45,349 nt of DNA from Gammaproteobacteria bacterium (lineage in GTDB: Bacteria > Pseudomonadota > Gammaproteobacteria > Steroidobacterales > Steroidobacteraceae), in the NCBI GenBank assembly GCA_025350055.1, contig JANXYK010000026.1, positions 1 to 45,349 on the forward strand, in the 5' to 3' direction. The notes under the pieces are model-generated. The model had not been told where the DNA came from and did not search any database. It saw only the letters and a program-made list of their open reading frames with translations. The position numbers and the translations under genes were made by a program. How positions within the stretch are numbered: position 1 is the stretch's first letter; each line of letters begins with the position of its first letter. Positions 17,731 through 25,251 of this stretch are shown in pieces.

Positions 17731-19677
17731 ATGTGTGGCATAGCCGGATACCTTGATCGCTCGGGCAGCAATGCGCCCACGCGTGCGCAGCTCGAGCGCA
17801 TGATCCGCGCCCTGCATCATCGTGGGCCCGATGGCTACGGCTTCCATGTTGCGCCGCCCGTCGGGCTGGCGCACGCGCGGCTCAGCATCATTGACCTGGC
17901 GACCGGCGACCAGCCGATCCACAACGAAGAGCGCAGCGTGTGGGTAGTCTTCAACGGCGAGATCTTCAACTACGTGGAACTGCGCGCCGAGCTCATCGCG
18001 CAGGGCCACGTGTTTTCGACCCAGTCTGACACCGAAGTGATCGTGCATCTCTACGAGCAGCACGGCCTGCGCTTCGTCGATCACCTCAACGGCCAGTTCG
18101 CCATCGCGCTGTGGGACCAGAACCAGCGCCGGCTGGTTTTGTGCCGCGATCGAGTGGGCATACGGCCGCTGTTCTACAGCGTCGATGAACGTACGCTGGC
18201 CTTTGCCTCCGAGGTCAAGGCGCTGCAGGCCGCAGGGTTCGGCCGCTCGGGCCTGCGTCCCACGGGCCTGGCCGAGGTGTTCTCGCTGTGGAGCGCGTTC
18301 CCCGGTCGCAGCGTGTTCAATGGCGTGCAGTCGCTCCCGCCCGGCCACCTGCTGACGCTGCAGGATGGCGCACTGCGAATCGAAAAGTACTGGGACTGGG
18401 ATTTCGATCCCGCCTGCATCGATGAGCGCAGCAGTTTCGACGACGCCGCGGCGCAGCTGCAGGAGCTGCTGACCGACGCGGTGCGACTGCAACTGCGGGC
18501 CGACGTGCCCGTGGGTGCCTACCTCAGCGGCGGGCTCGATTCATCGATTGTCACCGCCGCCATCAAGCGCGTCAGCAGCACGCGCATGACTTCCTACTCG
18601 CTGACCTTCGAAGATGCCGAGTTCGATGAGCGCGAATTCCAGCAAACCATGGTCGCGCACCTCAACACCGAACACATCGAGCGTCTTTGCACCCAGGCCG
18701 ACATCGGCCGCAATTTCCCGCTCGCGATCTGGCACACCGAGACGCCGCTGGTGCGCACCGCGCCCACGCCGCTGATGCTGCTGGCCGAGCGCGTGCATCA
18801 GCAGGGTCGCAAGGTGGTGCTGACCGGCGAAGGCGCCGACGAAGTGTTCGCCGGCTACGACCTGTTCAAGGAAGCCAAGGTGCGCCGCTACATCGACGCG
18901 CATCCGGGCTCCGCTGCTCGCCGGCGCCTGGTGGAAAAACTCTATCCGTACCTGAAGCATTCGCCCGGCGCGGGCAAAGCCATGGCGCAGAGTTTCTTCA
19001 CGCAGGGCACGCTGCCGGTGACGCATCCGGCCTATGCGCATTTCACGCGCCTGGATGTCACGCGGCGCATCTGGCGATTCCTGTCCGCCGACATGCGTGC
19101 CGCGATCGGTGACTGGAATCCCGAGCAGGCCATCGCGGAGTGGGTGCCAGCGAGAAGCGCCGGCTGGAGCGATCTCGGGCGCGATCAATATGTCGAGGCG
19201 CAGTTGTTGATGAGCGGGTACCTGCTGGCCTCGCAGGGCGATCGTGTCGCGATGGCGCACTCGGTCGAGGGACGCTATCCGTACCTGGATCATCGGGTGA
19301 TCGAGTTCGCCAATCGACTGCCGCCGCGCTACAAGCTCAGCGGCCTGCGCGAGAAACGCATCCTGCGGCGCGCCTTCTCCGAGTTCTTGCCGCCCTCGAT
19401 CGCCCAGCGCGTGAAGCAGCCCTATCGCAGCCCCGACAGCGCGAGTTTTTTCCGCGATGGCGAACCGCTGGCCTACGTGGCGCAGCTGCTGGGTCCGGAG
19501 GCCATTCGCCGCGCCGGCTATTTCGATGCTGCTGCGGTCGAGTTGCTGGTGAAGAAATGCCGCGCCGGCAAGGTGGTCGGGTTCGCGGACAACATGGCAC
19601 TGGTCGGCATACTCTCGACCATGCTGATGCACGAGCTGTTCATCAATGGGGAGAGCCCCGGCGCGCTGGCGGCCTGA
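17731..19677 (+). CDS. asnB: Asparagine synthase-type glutamine amidotransferase
   Basis: This 648-residue cytoplasmic enzyme has the two-domain AsnB layout. The class II glutaminase begins MCGIAGYLD with nucleophile Cys2, and includes LHHRGPDG and VFNGEIFNYVELR. The synthetase domain carries the ATP pyrophosphatase loop SGGLDSS at residues 266-272, then LTGEGADEVFAGYD and SVEGRYPYLDH. Such proteins adenylate a carboxylate and amidate it with ammonia from glutamine. Inside polysaccharide loci relatives are thought to amidate uronic acids or other carboxylates rather than make asparagine. The four following genes (ligase, ACP, NadE-like, methyltransferase) suggest a shared pathway. A perfect 12-base palindrome (17684-17695) lies in the 80-base upstream spacer. 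Confidence 0.88.
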   Translation: MCGIAGYLDRSGSNAPTRAQLERMIRALHHRGPDGYGFHVAPPVGLAHARLSIIDLATGDQPIHNEERSVWVVFNGEIFNYVELRAELIAQGHVFSTQSDTEVIVHLYEQHGLRFVDHLNGQFAIALWDQNQRRLVLCRDRVGIRPLFYSVDERTLAFASEVKALQAAGFGRSGLRPTGLAEVFSLWSAFPGRSVFNGVQSLPPGHLLTLQDGALRIEKYWDWDFDPACIDERSSFDDAAAQLQELLTDAVRLQLRADVPVGAYLSGGLDSSIVTAAIKRVSSTRMTSYSLTFEDAEFDEREFQQTMVAHLNTEHIERLCTQADIGRNFPLAIWHTETPLVRTAPTPLMLLAERVHQQGRKVVLTGEGADEVFAGYDLFKEAKVRRYIDAHPGSAARRRLVEKLYPYLKHSPGAGKAMAQSFFTQGTLPVTHPAYAHFTRLDVTRRIWRFLSADMRAAIGDWNPEQAIAEWVPARSAGWSDLGRDQYVEAQLLMSGYLLASQGDRVAMAHSVEGRYPYLDHRVIEFANRLPPRYKLSGLREKRILRRAFSEFLPPSIAQRVKQPYRSPDSASFFRDGEPLAYVAQLLGPEAIRRAGYFDAAAVELLVKKCRAGKVVGFADNMALVGILSTMLMHELFINGESPGALAA

Positions 19678-19719
19678 GGGCCGGCGCGTACGCAAGCCGG
19701 GCTGGCGCCAGCGGCCTCC

Positions 19720-19776
19720 GGGCCGGTTTGCCGGCCCCAAACTGTGACTTTGTGCGAAACGCCCGGCCAGCCGGGC
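19720..19776 (+). other. Two GC-rich hairpins in the leader of the acyl-CoA ligase gene
   Basis: The 117-base gap after asnB holds two perfect inverted repeats. The first is GGGCCGG-TTTG-CCGGCCC at 19720-19737. The second is GCCCGG-CCAG-CCGGGC at 19761-19776, ending 18 bases before the ligase ATG at 19795. Neither has a T-run, so neither is a standard rho-independent terminator. They could stabilise or process the mRNA between the two genes, or reduce ligase translation. No function is known. Confidence 0.5.
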
Positions 19777-19794
19777 ATGGGAAGATGGGGGATC

Positions 19795-21333
19795 ATGGGT
19801 TTTCTGCAGACATCACTGGACGCCTGCGTCCGCCGGCATCCTGACAAGGAGGCGATCGTCACGCGCGAGCGCCGCTGCAGCTATGCGCAGCTGTCGCGCG
19901 AGGCGGATCTGCTCGGCGCCGCCCTGCAGCGGCGTGGTGTGCGCAAGGGCGAGCGCGTCGCCATCCTGCTGGAGAACAGCATCGAAGTGGCCGCCGCGCT
20001 GTACGGCATCCTGCGCATCGGCGGCGTATTCATCGTCATCAATCCGCAGACCAAGGCCGACAAGCTCGCTTACCTGCTGCAGGACTCGGGCGCCACGGCG
20101 CTGATCAGCGGGCGCAGTTTCGAGTCGGTCTACGCCAGCGCGGTTGCCACCGCACCGGAATGTCGCACGCTCATCGTCGAGGGTCTCACGGCCGACGCGG
20201 ACCTCGGCCACTGCCGCTTGCTGTCGATGCAGGCGGTGCTGGCGAGCGGCGCTGCCGACATCGCGCCGAGCGGGCTCATCGACTACGACCTCGCGAGCCT
20301 GGTGTACACCTCGGGCTCGACCGGCAAACCCAAGGGCGTGATGCTCTCGCACCTGAACATGTGCACGGCGGCGGATGCGATCGCCACCTACCTTGAATTG
20401 CGCCATGACGATCGGATCCTGTGCGCGCTGCCGATGGCCTTTGACTACGGCCTCTACCAGCTGCTGCTGAGCGTGCAGGCCGGTGCCACGCTGATCCTCG
20501 AAAAATCCTTTGTTTTCCCGGCCAAGGTGCTCGAGCTGATGGTGCAGGAGCGCGTGAGCGTGCTGCCCGGCATCCCCACGATCTACTCCATGCTGCTGGG
20601 TTTCAGCGCACTGGCGAAATACGATCTGGGCGCGCTGCGCACGCTCACCAACACCGCAGCCGCGCTGCCCAAGCGGCAGATCACCGACCTCAGGTCCGCT
20701 TTCCCGCAGGCGCGCATCTACTCGATGTACGGCCTCACCGAATGCAAGCGCGTTACCTACCTGCCGCCCGATCAGCTCGACATCCGTCCCGACAGCGTCG
20801 GCCGCGGCATGCCCAACGAGGAGCTGTGGCTGGTGGACGAGAACGGGCAGCGGCTGCCCAATGGCTCGACCGGGGAACTGGTGATCCGCGGCAGCCATGT
20901 GATGCGCGGCTACTGGCGCGACCCGGCGGCCACGGCCCTGAGGCTGCGGCCCGGCCCCTTGCAGGGTGAAACAGTGCTCTATTCGGGCGATATCTTCCGC
21001 ACCGATGCCGAGGGCTACCTTTATTTCGTCGGCCGACGCGACGATATTATCAAGAGCCGCGGGCAGAAGGTGAGCCCGCGCGAGGTCGAGGACGTGCTCT
21101 ACCGCCTCGATGGTGTGCAGGAAGCGGCCGCCATCGGCATCGATGATGAGGTCTGGGGCCAGGCGATCAAGGTGTTCGTGGTAGCGCGGGCCGGGGTCAC
21201 GCTGGCCGAGAAGCAGGTGCTGCTGCATTGCCGGCAGCATCTCGAGGACTACATGATGCCGAAGCTTGTGGCGATCGTGCCCGAGCTGCCCAAGACCGAC
21301 ACCGGCAAGATCCGCAAGACCGGCCTGAAGTGA
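19795..21333 (+). CDS. AMP-forming acyl-CoA ligase / adenylation enzyme
   Basis: This 512-residue ANL-superfamily enzyme carries the core motifs LVYTSGSTGKPKGVMLSH (about 169-186), MYGLTE, YSGDIFRTDAEGY, GRRDDIIKSRGQKVSPREVE and the C-terminal lysine loop TDTGKIRKTGL. It should adenylate a carboxylate and pass it to CoA or a carrier thiol. The next gene is a stand-alone acyl carrier protein, so loading of the ACP is likely. It resembles the exosortase-A-associated acyl-CoA ligase group found in related exopolysaccharide loci. The ATG at 19795 with GGGGGA upstream is preferred over a GTG at 19744 that lies in the hairpin leader. The substrate could be a fatty, hydroxy or amino acid. Confidence 0.87.
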   Translation: MGFLQTSLDACVRRHPDKEAIVTRERRCSYAQLSREADLLGAALQRRGVRKGERVAILLENSIEVAAALYGILRIGGVFIVINPQTKADKLAYLLQDSGATALISGRSFESVYASAVATAPECRTLIVEGLTADADLGHCRLLSMQAVLASGAADIAPSGLIDYDLASLVYTSGSTGKPKGVMLSHLNMCTAADAIATYLELRHDDRILCALPMAFDYGLYQLLLSVQAGATLILEKSFVFPAKVLELMVQERVSVLPGIPTIYSMLLGFSALAKYDLGALRTLTNTAAALPKRQITDLRSAFPQARIYSMYGLTECKRVTYLPPDQLDIRPDSVGRGMPNEELWLVDENGQRLPNGSTGELVIRGSHVMRGYWRDPAATALRLRPGPLQGETVLYSGDIFRTDAEGYLYFVGRRDDIIKSRGQKVSPREVEDVLYRLDGVQEAAAIGIDDEVWGQAIKVFVVARAGVTLAEKQVLLHCRQHLEDYMMPKLVAIVPELPKTDTGKIRKTGLK

Positions 21334-21373
21334 GCGTTTTCGAGTGCTAAATCCAACACGAGTGCAATCCGAC

Positions 21374-21622
21374 ATGAGCGACATCAAGCAGCAGGTGCGC
21401 GGCTTCATAGCCAGCAACTTCATCATCAGCGACCTCGACAAGCTGGCCGACGGCGCGTCGCTGCTCGAACACCGCATCCTCGATTCCACCGGCTTCATCG
21501 AGCTGGTGAGCTTCCTCGAGGAAGCCTTCAAGGTGCAGATCCAGGATGAAGAGATGGTTCCCGAGAACCTCGATTCCCTGGACAACATCGAGGCCTACAT
21601 CAACCGCAAGCGCGCTGGCTGA
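21374..21622 (+). CDS. Acyl carrier protein
   Basis: This 82-residue acidic helical protein has the carrier-protein attachment site ILDSTGFIELV, with Ser38 as the predicted 4'-phosphopantetheine site. The usual DSL is DST here. Further motifs are FLEEAFKVQIQDEEMVPENLDSLDNIEAYI, typical of helices III-IV. It lies 40 bases after the ligase stop and 5 bases before the NadE-like gene. This suggests it carries the ligase product as a thioester to an acyl or aminoacyl acceptor. The start at 21374 (MSDIKQQ) fits the family length; an upstream start at 21344 would add ten residues. It is not the fatty-acid AcpP, which has a different sequence and context. Confidence 0.9.
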   Translation: MSDIKQQVRGFIASNFIISDLDKLADGASLLEHRILDSTGFIELVSFLEEAFKVQIQDEEMVPENLDSLDNIEAYINRKRAG

Positions 21623-21627
21623 GAGCC

Positions 21628-22650
21628 ATGACGAACTACTACCGTGCCGATGCGCTGCGCCTCGATTGCGCCGCTGAAGCGCAGCGCATTGCCGGCTGGA
21701 TGCTGCAGGCCGTGGGTACCACGCTGCGTCGCCGCGGCGTGATCATCGCGATGTCGGGCGGCGTCGATAGCTCTGTGTGCGCGGCGCTGGCCGTGCAGGC
21801 CTTTGGCCGCGAGCGCGTGCAGGGCCTGCTGCTGCCCGACCGGGAGTCTTCGTCCAGCAGCGGGAGCCTGGGTGCGAAAGTGGCCGACCAGCTTGGCATC
21901 ACCTACCACAGCGAAAGCATTGCCGCGGCGCTCGAAGGGCTGGGCTGCTATCGCTGGCGGGATGAGGCGATCCGCGAGGTTGTGCCCGCCTATGGCGAGG
22001 GCTGGAAAAGCAAGATTGTCATCGCTGCCGCCGCGAATTCCGGGCTCTCGTATTTCAAGCTGGTGGTGCAGTCGCCCGCGGGCGAGCTGCAGGAAAAACG
22101 CCTGCCCGCGAAGCAGTACCTGCAGATCGTCGCGGCCACCAATTACAAGCAGCGCATGCGCAAGGCGATCGAGTACTTCCACGCCGACCGCTTAGGGTAT
22201 GCCGTGATCGGCACGCCCAACCGCCTCGAATATGACCAGGGCTTCTTCGTGAAGGGCGGCGATGGTCTCGCCGACATCAAGCCGATCGCGCACCTGTACA
22301 AGACCCAGGTGTACCAGCTCGCGCATCACTATCGCTTGCCCGCTGAAGTGTGCAATGCCAAGCCCACCACCGACACCTACTCGCTCGCGCAGGGCCAGGA
22401 CGAGTTCTACTTTGGCTTGCCCTACGACAAGATGGACATTGCGCTCTGGTGCCACAACCACGAGGTGCCAGTCGCCGAGTTTGCCGCGGCGGTGTCCCTG
22501 AACGAGCAGGCGGCCACGCGGGTCTACCAGGACATCGCGTCCAAGCGGGCCACGACTGCCTACCTGCACAGCGGCGCGCTGCTGGTCGATCCGGTATCGC
22601 AGCTGCCAAAGCTTACCTCACCGGCACCGGCGTTGCCGCCCACGCCGTGA
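21628..22650 (+). CDS. NAD synthetase-like (NadE-family) ATP-dependent amidating enzyme
   Basis: This protein has 340 residues with an N-type ATP pyrophosphatase fold. The P-loop SGGVDSS is at 43-49. NadE-like segments include NYKQRMRKAIEYF, IGTPNRLEYDQGFFVKGGDGLADIKPIAHLYKTQV (quoted as landmarks: GTPNR, GGDGLAD, LYKTQV), KPTTDTYS and GQDEFYFGLPY. The ammonia-dependent NadE makes NAD+ from deamido-NAD+. There is no glutaminase domain here. Its position 5 bases after the ACP gene, and behind an asparagine-synthase-type gene, argues for a dedicated role in the cluster, perhaps amidating a carboxylate. A true NAD synthetase that simply sits here cannot be excluded. Key NadE residues look intact by eye. 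Confidence 0.82.
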   Translation: MTNYYRADALRLDCAAEAQRIAGWMLQAVGTTLRRRGVIIAMSGGVDSSVCAALAVQAFGRERVQGLLLPDRESSSSSGSLGAKVADQLGITYHSESIAAALEGLGCYRWRDEAIREVVPAYGEGWKSKIVIAAAANSGLSYFKLVVQSPAGELQEKRLPAKQYLQIVAATNYKQRMRKAIEYFHADRLGYAVIGTPNRLEYDQGFFVKGGDGLADIKPIAHLYKTQVYQLAHHYRLPAEVCNAKPTTDTYSLAQGQDEFYFGLPYDKMDIALWCHNHEVPVAEFAAAVSLNEQAATRVYQDIASKRATTAYLHSGALLVDPVSQLPKLTSPAPALPPTP

Positions 22651-22665
22651 CGGTGGAATGAGGCC

Positions 22666-23556
22666 GTGATTTCTTTTGAAGAAGCCGCCGCACAACTGCG
22701 CAGCGGGTTCGTGCCCGCACCCGACAAGCCCGACGAGACTGTGGAAGCGACCGCGCGCGCACTGTGGTTCGTGGCTGCGGCGCAGCCGCGACCCGTCAGT
22801 CGGGCACTGCCGCCACTCCCAGTGCTCGGTGCCGATCAGGCGGCAAGCCTCAAGGCACTCATCGATCGCCGGCTGTCCGGCGAGCCGCTGGCATACCTCG
22901 TGGGGCTGCAGGAATTCATGGGGCTCGAATTCATCGCCGCAGCCGGCGCGCTGATTCCACGGCGCGAGACCGAACTGCTGGGCGCAGCGGTGCTCGCGGC
23001 TTTGGCCGAAGTGCAAAAGCATACGCAGCAGCCGCGGCTGCTGGACCTGTGCACGGGCTGCGGCAATCTGGCCGTGATGCTCGCGCATCACGGGCCCGGG
23101 GCGAGCGTGGTCGCGACCGATCTCGAGCAGGCGGCACTGGATATCGCGGCCTGCAACGTGCAGCACCATCACTTTGGCGAGCGCATCCACTTGCTGCAGG
23201 GAAATCTCTTCGGCGCGCTGGCACCACTGGGTGCGGATGCCCGCTTCGAACTCATCAGCTGCAATCCGCCGTACCTTTCGAGCCGCCACGCCGCGCACAT
23301 GCCAGCGGAAGTCGGTGCGGCCGAGCCGGTCGCCGCCTTTGACGGCGGGCCCTTCGGCCTGTCCATTGTGCTGCGGCTCCTGAAGGAAGCGCCGACCCAC
23401 CTCGTGCCAGGCGGGTGGCTGTGTTTTGAGATCGGTGCCGGGCAACAGGCCCTCGTGGAATCCCGCATAAAGCAGCAATCCGGCTACACTGATATGCATC
23501 GCGCATATGATAGTCAGGGGGTGGTGAGGGCTTACCGGCTACGCTGGCAACCCTGA
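22666..23556 (+). CDS. HemK/PrmC-like N5-glutamine-type methyltransferase
   Basis: This 296-residue SAM-dependent methyltransferase starts at GTG 22666 behind a GAGG site. It has the PrmC-like IPRRETELL segment, SAM motif LLDLCTGCGNLAVML and the amino-methyltransferase signature NPPY at 200-203, then EVGAAEPVAAFDGGPFGL and CFEIGAGQQ. True PrmC methylates glutamine in release factors and normally lies beside prfA. No prfA is present here and the N-terminal domain differs from PrmC. It may therefore N-methylate a product of the preceding ACP/ligase/amidase genes. It ends 72 bases before tRNA-Ala. The family call is firm and the substrate unknown. Confidence 0.82.
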   Translation: MISFEEAAAQLRSGFVPAPDKPDETVEATARALWFVAAAQPRPVSRALPPLPVLGADQAASLKALIDRRLSGEPLAYLVGLQEFMGLEFIAAAGALIPRRETELLGAAVLAALAEVQKHTQQPRLLDLCTGCGNLAVMLAHHGPGASVVATDLEQAALDIAACNVQHHHFGERIHLLQGNLFGALAPLGADARFELISCNPPYLSSRHAAHMPAEVGAAEPVAAFDGGPFGLSIVLRLLKEAPTHLVPGGWLCFEIGAGQQALVESRIKQQSGYTDMHRAYDSQGVVRAYRLRWQP

Positions 23557-23583
23557 CCCTTGGGGCGTTTTGGGCCGTTTATG

Positions 23584-23612
23584 TTGACACCGGAGCAGCG
23601 TTTGCTTACCGT
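23584..23612 (+). promoter_or_regulatory. Promoter of the tRNA-Ala/tRNA-Glu operon
   Basis: A perfect -35 box TTGACA (23584-23589) is followed after 17 bases by TACCGT (23607-23612), a weak but plausible -10. Next comes the GC-rich discriminator CCGGCCCC, typical of stringently controlled stable-RNA promoters. The predicted start is about 10 bases before the tRNA-Ala 5' end at 23629. Confidence 0.55.
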
Positions 23613-23628
23613 TCCGGCCCCTTGGATT

Positions 23629-23704
<76 letters not shown>

Positions 23705-23732
23705 ACTTTAAGCCTAGATTAACGTGACCTGC

Positions 23733-23808
23733 GTCCCCATCGTCTAGAGGCCTAGGACATCGCCCTTTCACGGCGGTAACGGGGGTTCGAATCCCCCTGG
23801 GGACGCCA
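23733..23808 (+). tRNA. tRNA-Glu (anticodon TTC)
   Basis: This is a 76-base cloverleaf starting GTCCCCATCGTCTAGAGG. The anticodon loop is CTTTCAC (anticodon TTC), the T-loop is GGGTTCGAATCCCCC, the discriminator is G and CCA is encoded at 23806-23808. Its substrate enzyme gene, gltX, lies about 14 kb upstream. No T-rich terminator hairpin is visible in the 60 bases before the next gene at 23869, so read-through into the exopolysaccharide genes is possible. Confidence 0.97.
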
Positions 23809-23868
23809 ATCTTGCTGCCCGTGATGCTAGTCTGATTATGTAAGCGCAGCACTGGGTACACTTTCGCA

Positions 23869-25251
23869 ATGCATTTCAAGCTATTCCGACGCTACTGGCA
23901 GCTGCCGCTGGTGATGCTCTGGTTGGGCGAGGCCGCGGCGCTGGTGCTCGCGGGAGTCCTCGCACAGCACTTTTCCGGCTCGGTCGCCGGTGGCATCTAC
24001 AGCCCGGCCTCCGCTGTCCTGTTCTGTGCCTGCGTGCTGATCAGCATGATCGGCATGGGCCTGTTCAGCCGGCGGTTGCGGGAACGTACCGCGGGCATCG
24101 TCGCGCGCCTGACTTTCAGTGTGCTGCTCGGCGGAATCGGCAGCGGTACTTTGCTGATCCTGTTGCCCATGGAAAGTTGGTCGCTGCGCACCGTGCTGAT
24201 TGCCATGGTGCTGGCGTGGTTTGCACTGTTGCTGGTCTGGCTGATCCGTCGCACCATTGTCGATGAGGAGAAATTCAAGCGCCGCGTGCTGGCCTTCGGC
24301 GCCGGTCGCAATGCGCACCGCATCACCGAGTTGCGCCGCCGCGCCGACCGCCGCGGCTTCAGGCTGGTGGGCTACGTGCGCGTCGAGGGCGAGGACCCGC
24401 AGGTTCCCGCTGGAAAGATTGTCGCCACTGGCGAGTCGCTGCGCGAGTACGTCAAGGAACAGGAGGTCGATGAGATCGTCGTGGCGATGGACGACCGGCG
24501 CCGCCACTTTCCGCTCAAGGAACTGCTGAACTGTCGCCTGGACGGCGTCGAGATCAGCGAGCTGGTGAGTTTCCTCGAGCGCGAGGCCGGCAAGGTCTAT
24601 CTCGATGTGCTCAATCCGAGCTGGATCATCTTCTCGGACGGATTCCGTCGTGATCGCGCCCGTCAGTTAACGGAGCGTTGTTTCGATCTGCTGGCCAGCA
24701 TCCTGGTGCTGGCAGTCTCCACGCCCGTGATGCTGCTGACCGCCCTGGCCATCAAGCTGGAAGAGGGGCTGCGCGCGCCGATTTTCTACTCACAGGACCG
24801 GGTCGGCATCAACGGGCAGATCTTCAAGGTGCTCAAGTTCCGCAGCATGCGCATCGATGCCGAGAGCGATGGCAAGGCGCGCTGGGCGCAGGCCGATGAC
24901 AATCGCATTACGCGCGTCGGCGGCCTGATCCGCAAGCTTCGCATCGACGAACTGCCGCAGATCCTCAATGTGCTGAAGGGCGACATGAGCTTCGTGGGGC
25001 CGCGCCCGGAGCGTCCGGAGTTCGTGAGTGAGCTGACCGCGCAGATTCCGTATTACGGCGAGCGTCACTCGGTAAAGCCCGGCATCACGGGCTGGGCGCA
25101 ACTGTGCTATCCCTATGGATCGTCGGTGCAGGATGCCACCGAGAAGCTGCAGTACGACCTGTTCTACGTGAAGAACCACAACCTGCTGTTCGACGTGCTG
25201 ATCCTGCTGCAGACCCTTGAAGTCATCGTGATGGGCAAGGGCGCTCGGTGA
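23869..25251 (+). CDS. Initiating polyprenyl-phosphate sugar-1-phosphate transferase (EpsB_2/XrtA-associated type)
   Basis: This 460-residue inner-membrane polyisoprenyl-phosphate hexose-1-phosphate transferase starts the lipid-linked repeat unit on undecaprenyl phosphate. Four N-terminal hydrophobic helices are followed by a nucleotide-fold segment (RRVLAFGAGRNAHRI; EIVVAMDDRR), a fifth helix (LLASILVLAVSTPVMLLTAL) and the catalytic domain. The latter has FYSQDRVGINGQIFKVLKFRSMR, RKLRIDELPQ, DMSFVGPRPERPEF and KPGITGWAQ. It closely resembles the transferases found with PEP-CTERM/exosortase loci. No strong ribosome site precedes ATG 23869. Its stop overlaps the GTG of the next gene. The first sugar could be glucose, galactose or a HexNAc; sequence alone does not decide. 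Confidence 0.93.
   Translation: MHFKLFRRYWQLPLVMLWLGEAAALVLAGVLAQHFSGSVAGGIYSPASAVLFCACVLISMIGMGLFSRRLRERTAGIVARLTFSVLLGGIGSGTLLILLPMESWSLRTVLIAMVLAWFALLLVWLIRRTIVDEEKFKRRVLAFGAGRNAHRITELRRRADRRGFRLVGYVRVEGEDPQVPAGKIVATGESLREYVKEQEVDEIVVAMDDRRRHFPLKELLNCRLDGVEISELVSFLEREAGKVYLDVLNPSWIIFSDGFRRDRARQLTERCFDLLASILVLAVSTPVMLLTALAIKLEEGLRAPIFYSQDRVGINGQIFKVLKFRSMRIDAESDGKARWAQADDNRITRVGGLIRKLRIDELPQILNVLKGDMSFVGPRPERPEFVSELTAQIPYYGERHSVKPGITGWAQLCYPYGSSVQDATEKLQYDLFYVKNHNLLFDVLILLQTLEVIVMGKGAR

Noticed and set aside
17731..19677. Housekeeping asparagine synthetase
   Set aside because: The domains fit, but the setting between a sugar methyltransferase and a ligase/ACP pair makes a dedicated biosynthetic role more likely; asparagine synthesis is kept only as an alternative.
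19744..19794. Upstream GTG start for the acyl-CoA ligase
   Set aside because: It would add 17 residues encoded through the second hairpin, has no ribosome site, and related ligases begin at the equivalent of ATG 19795.
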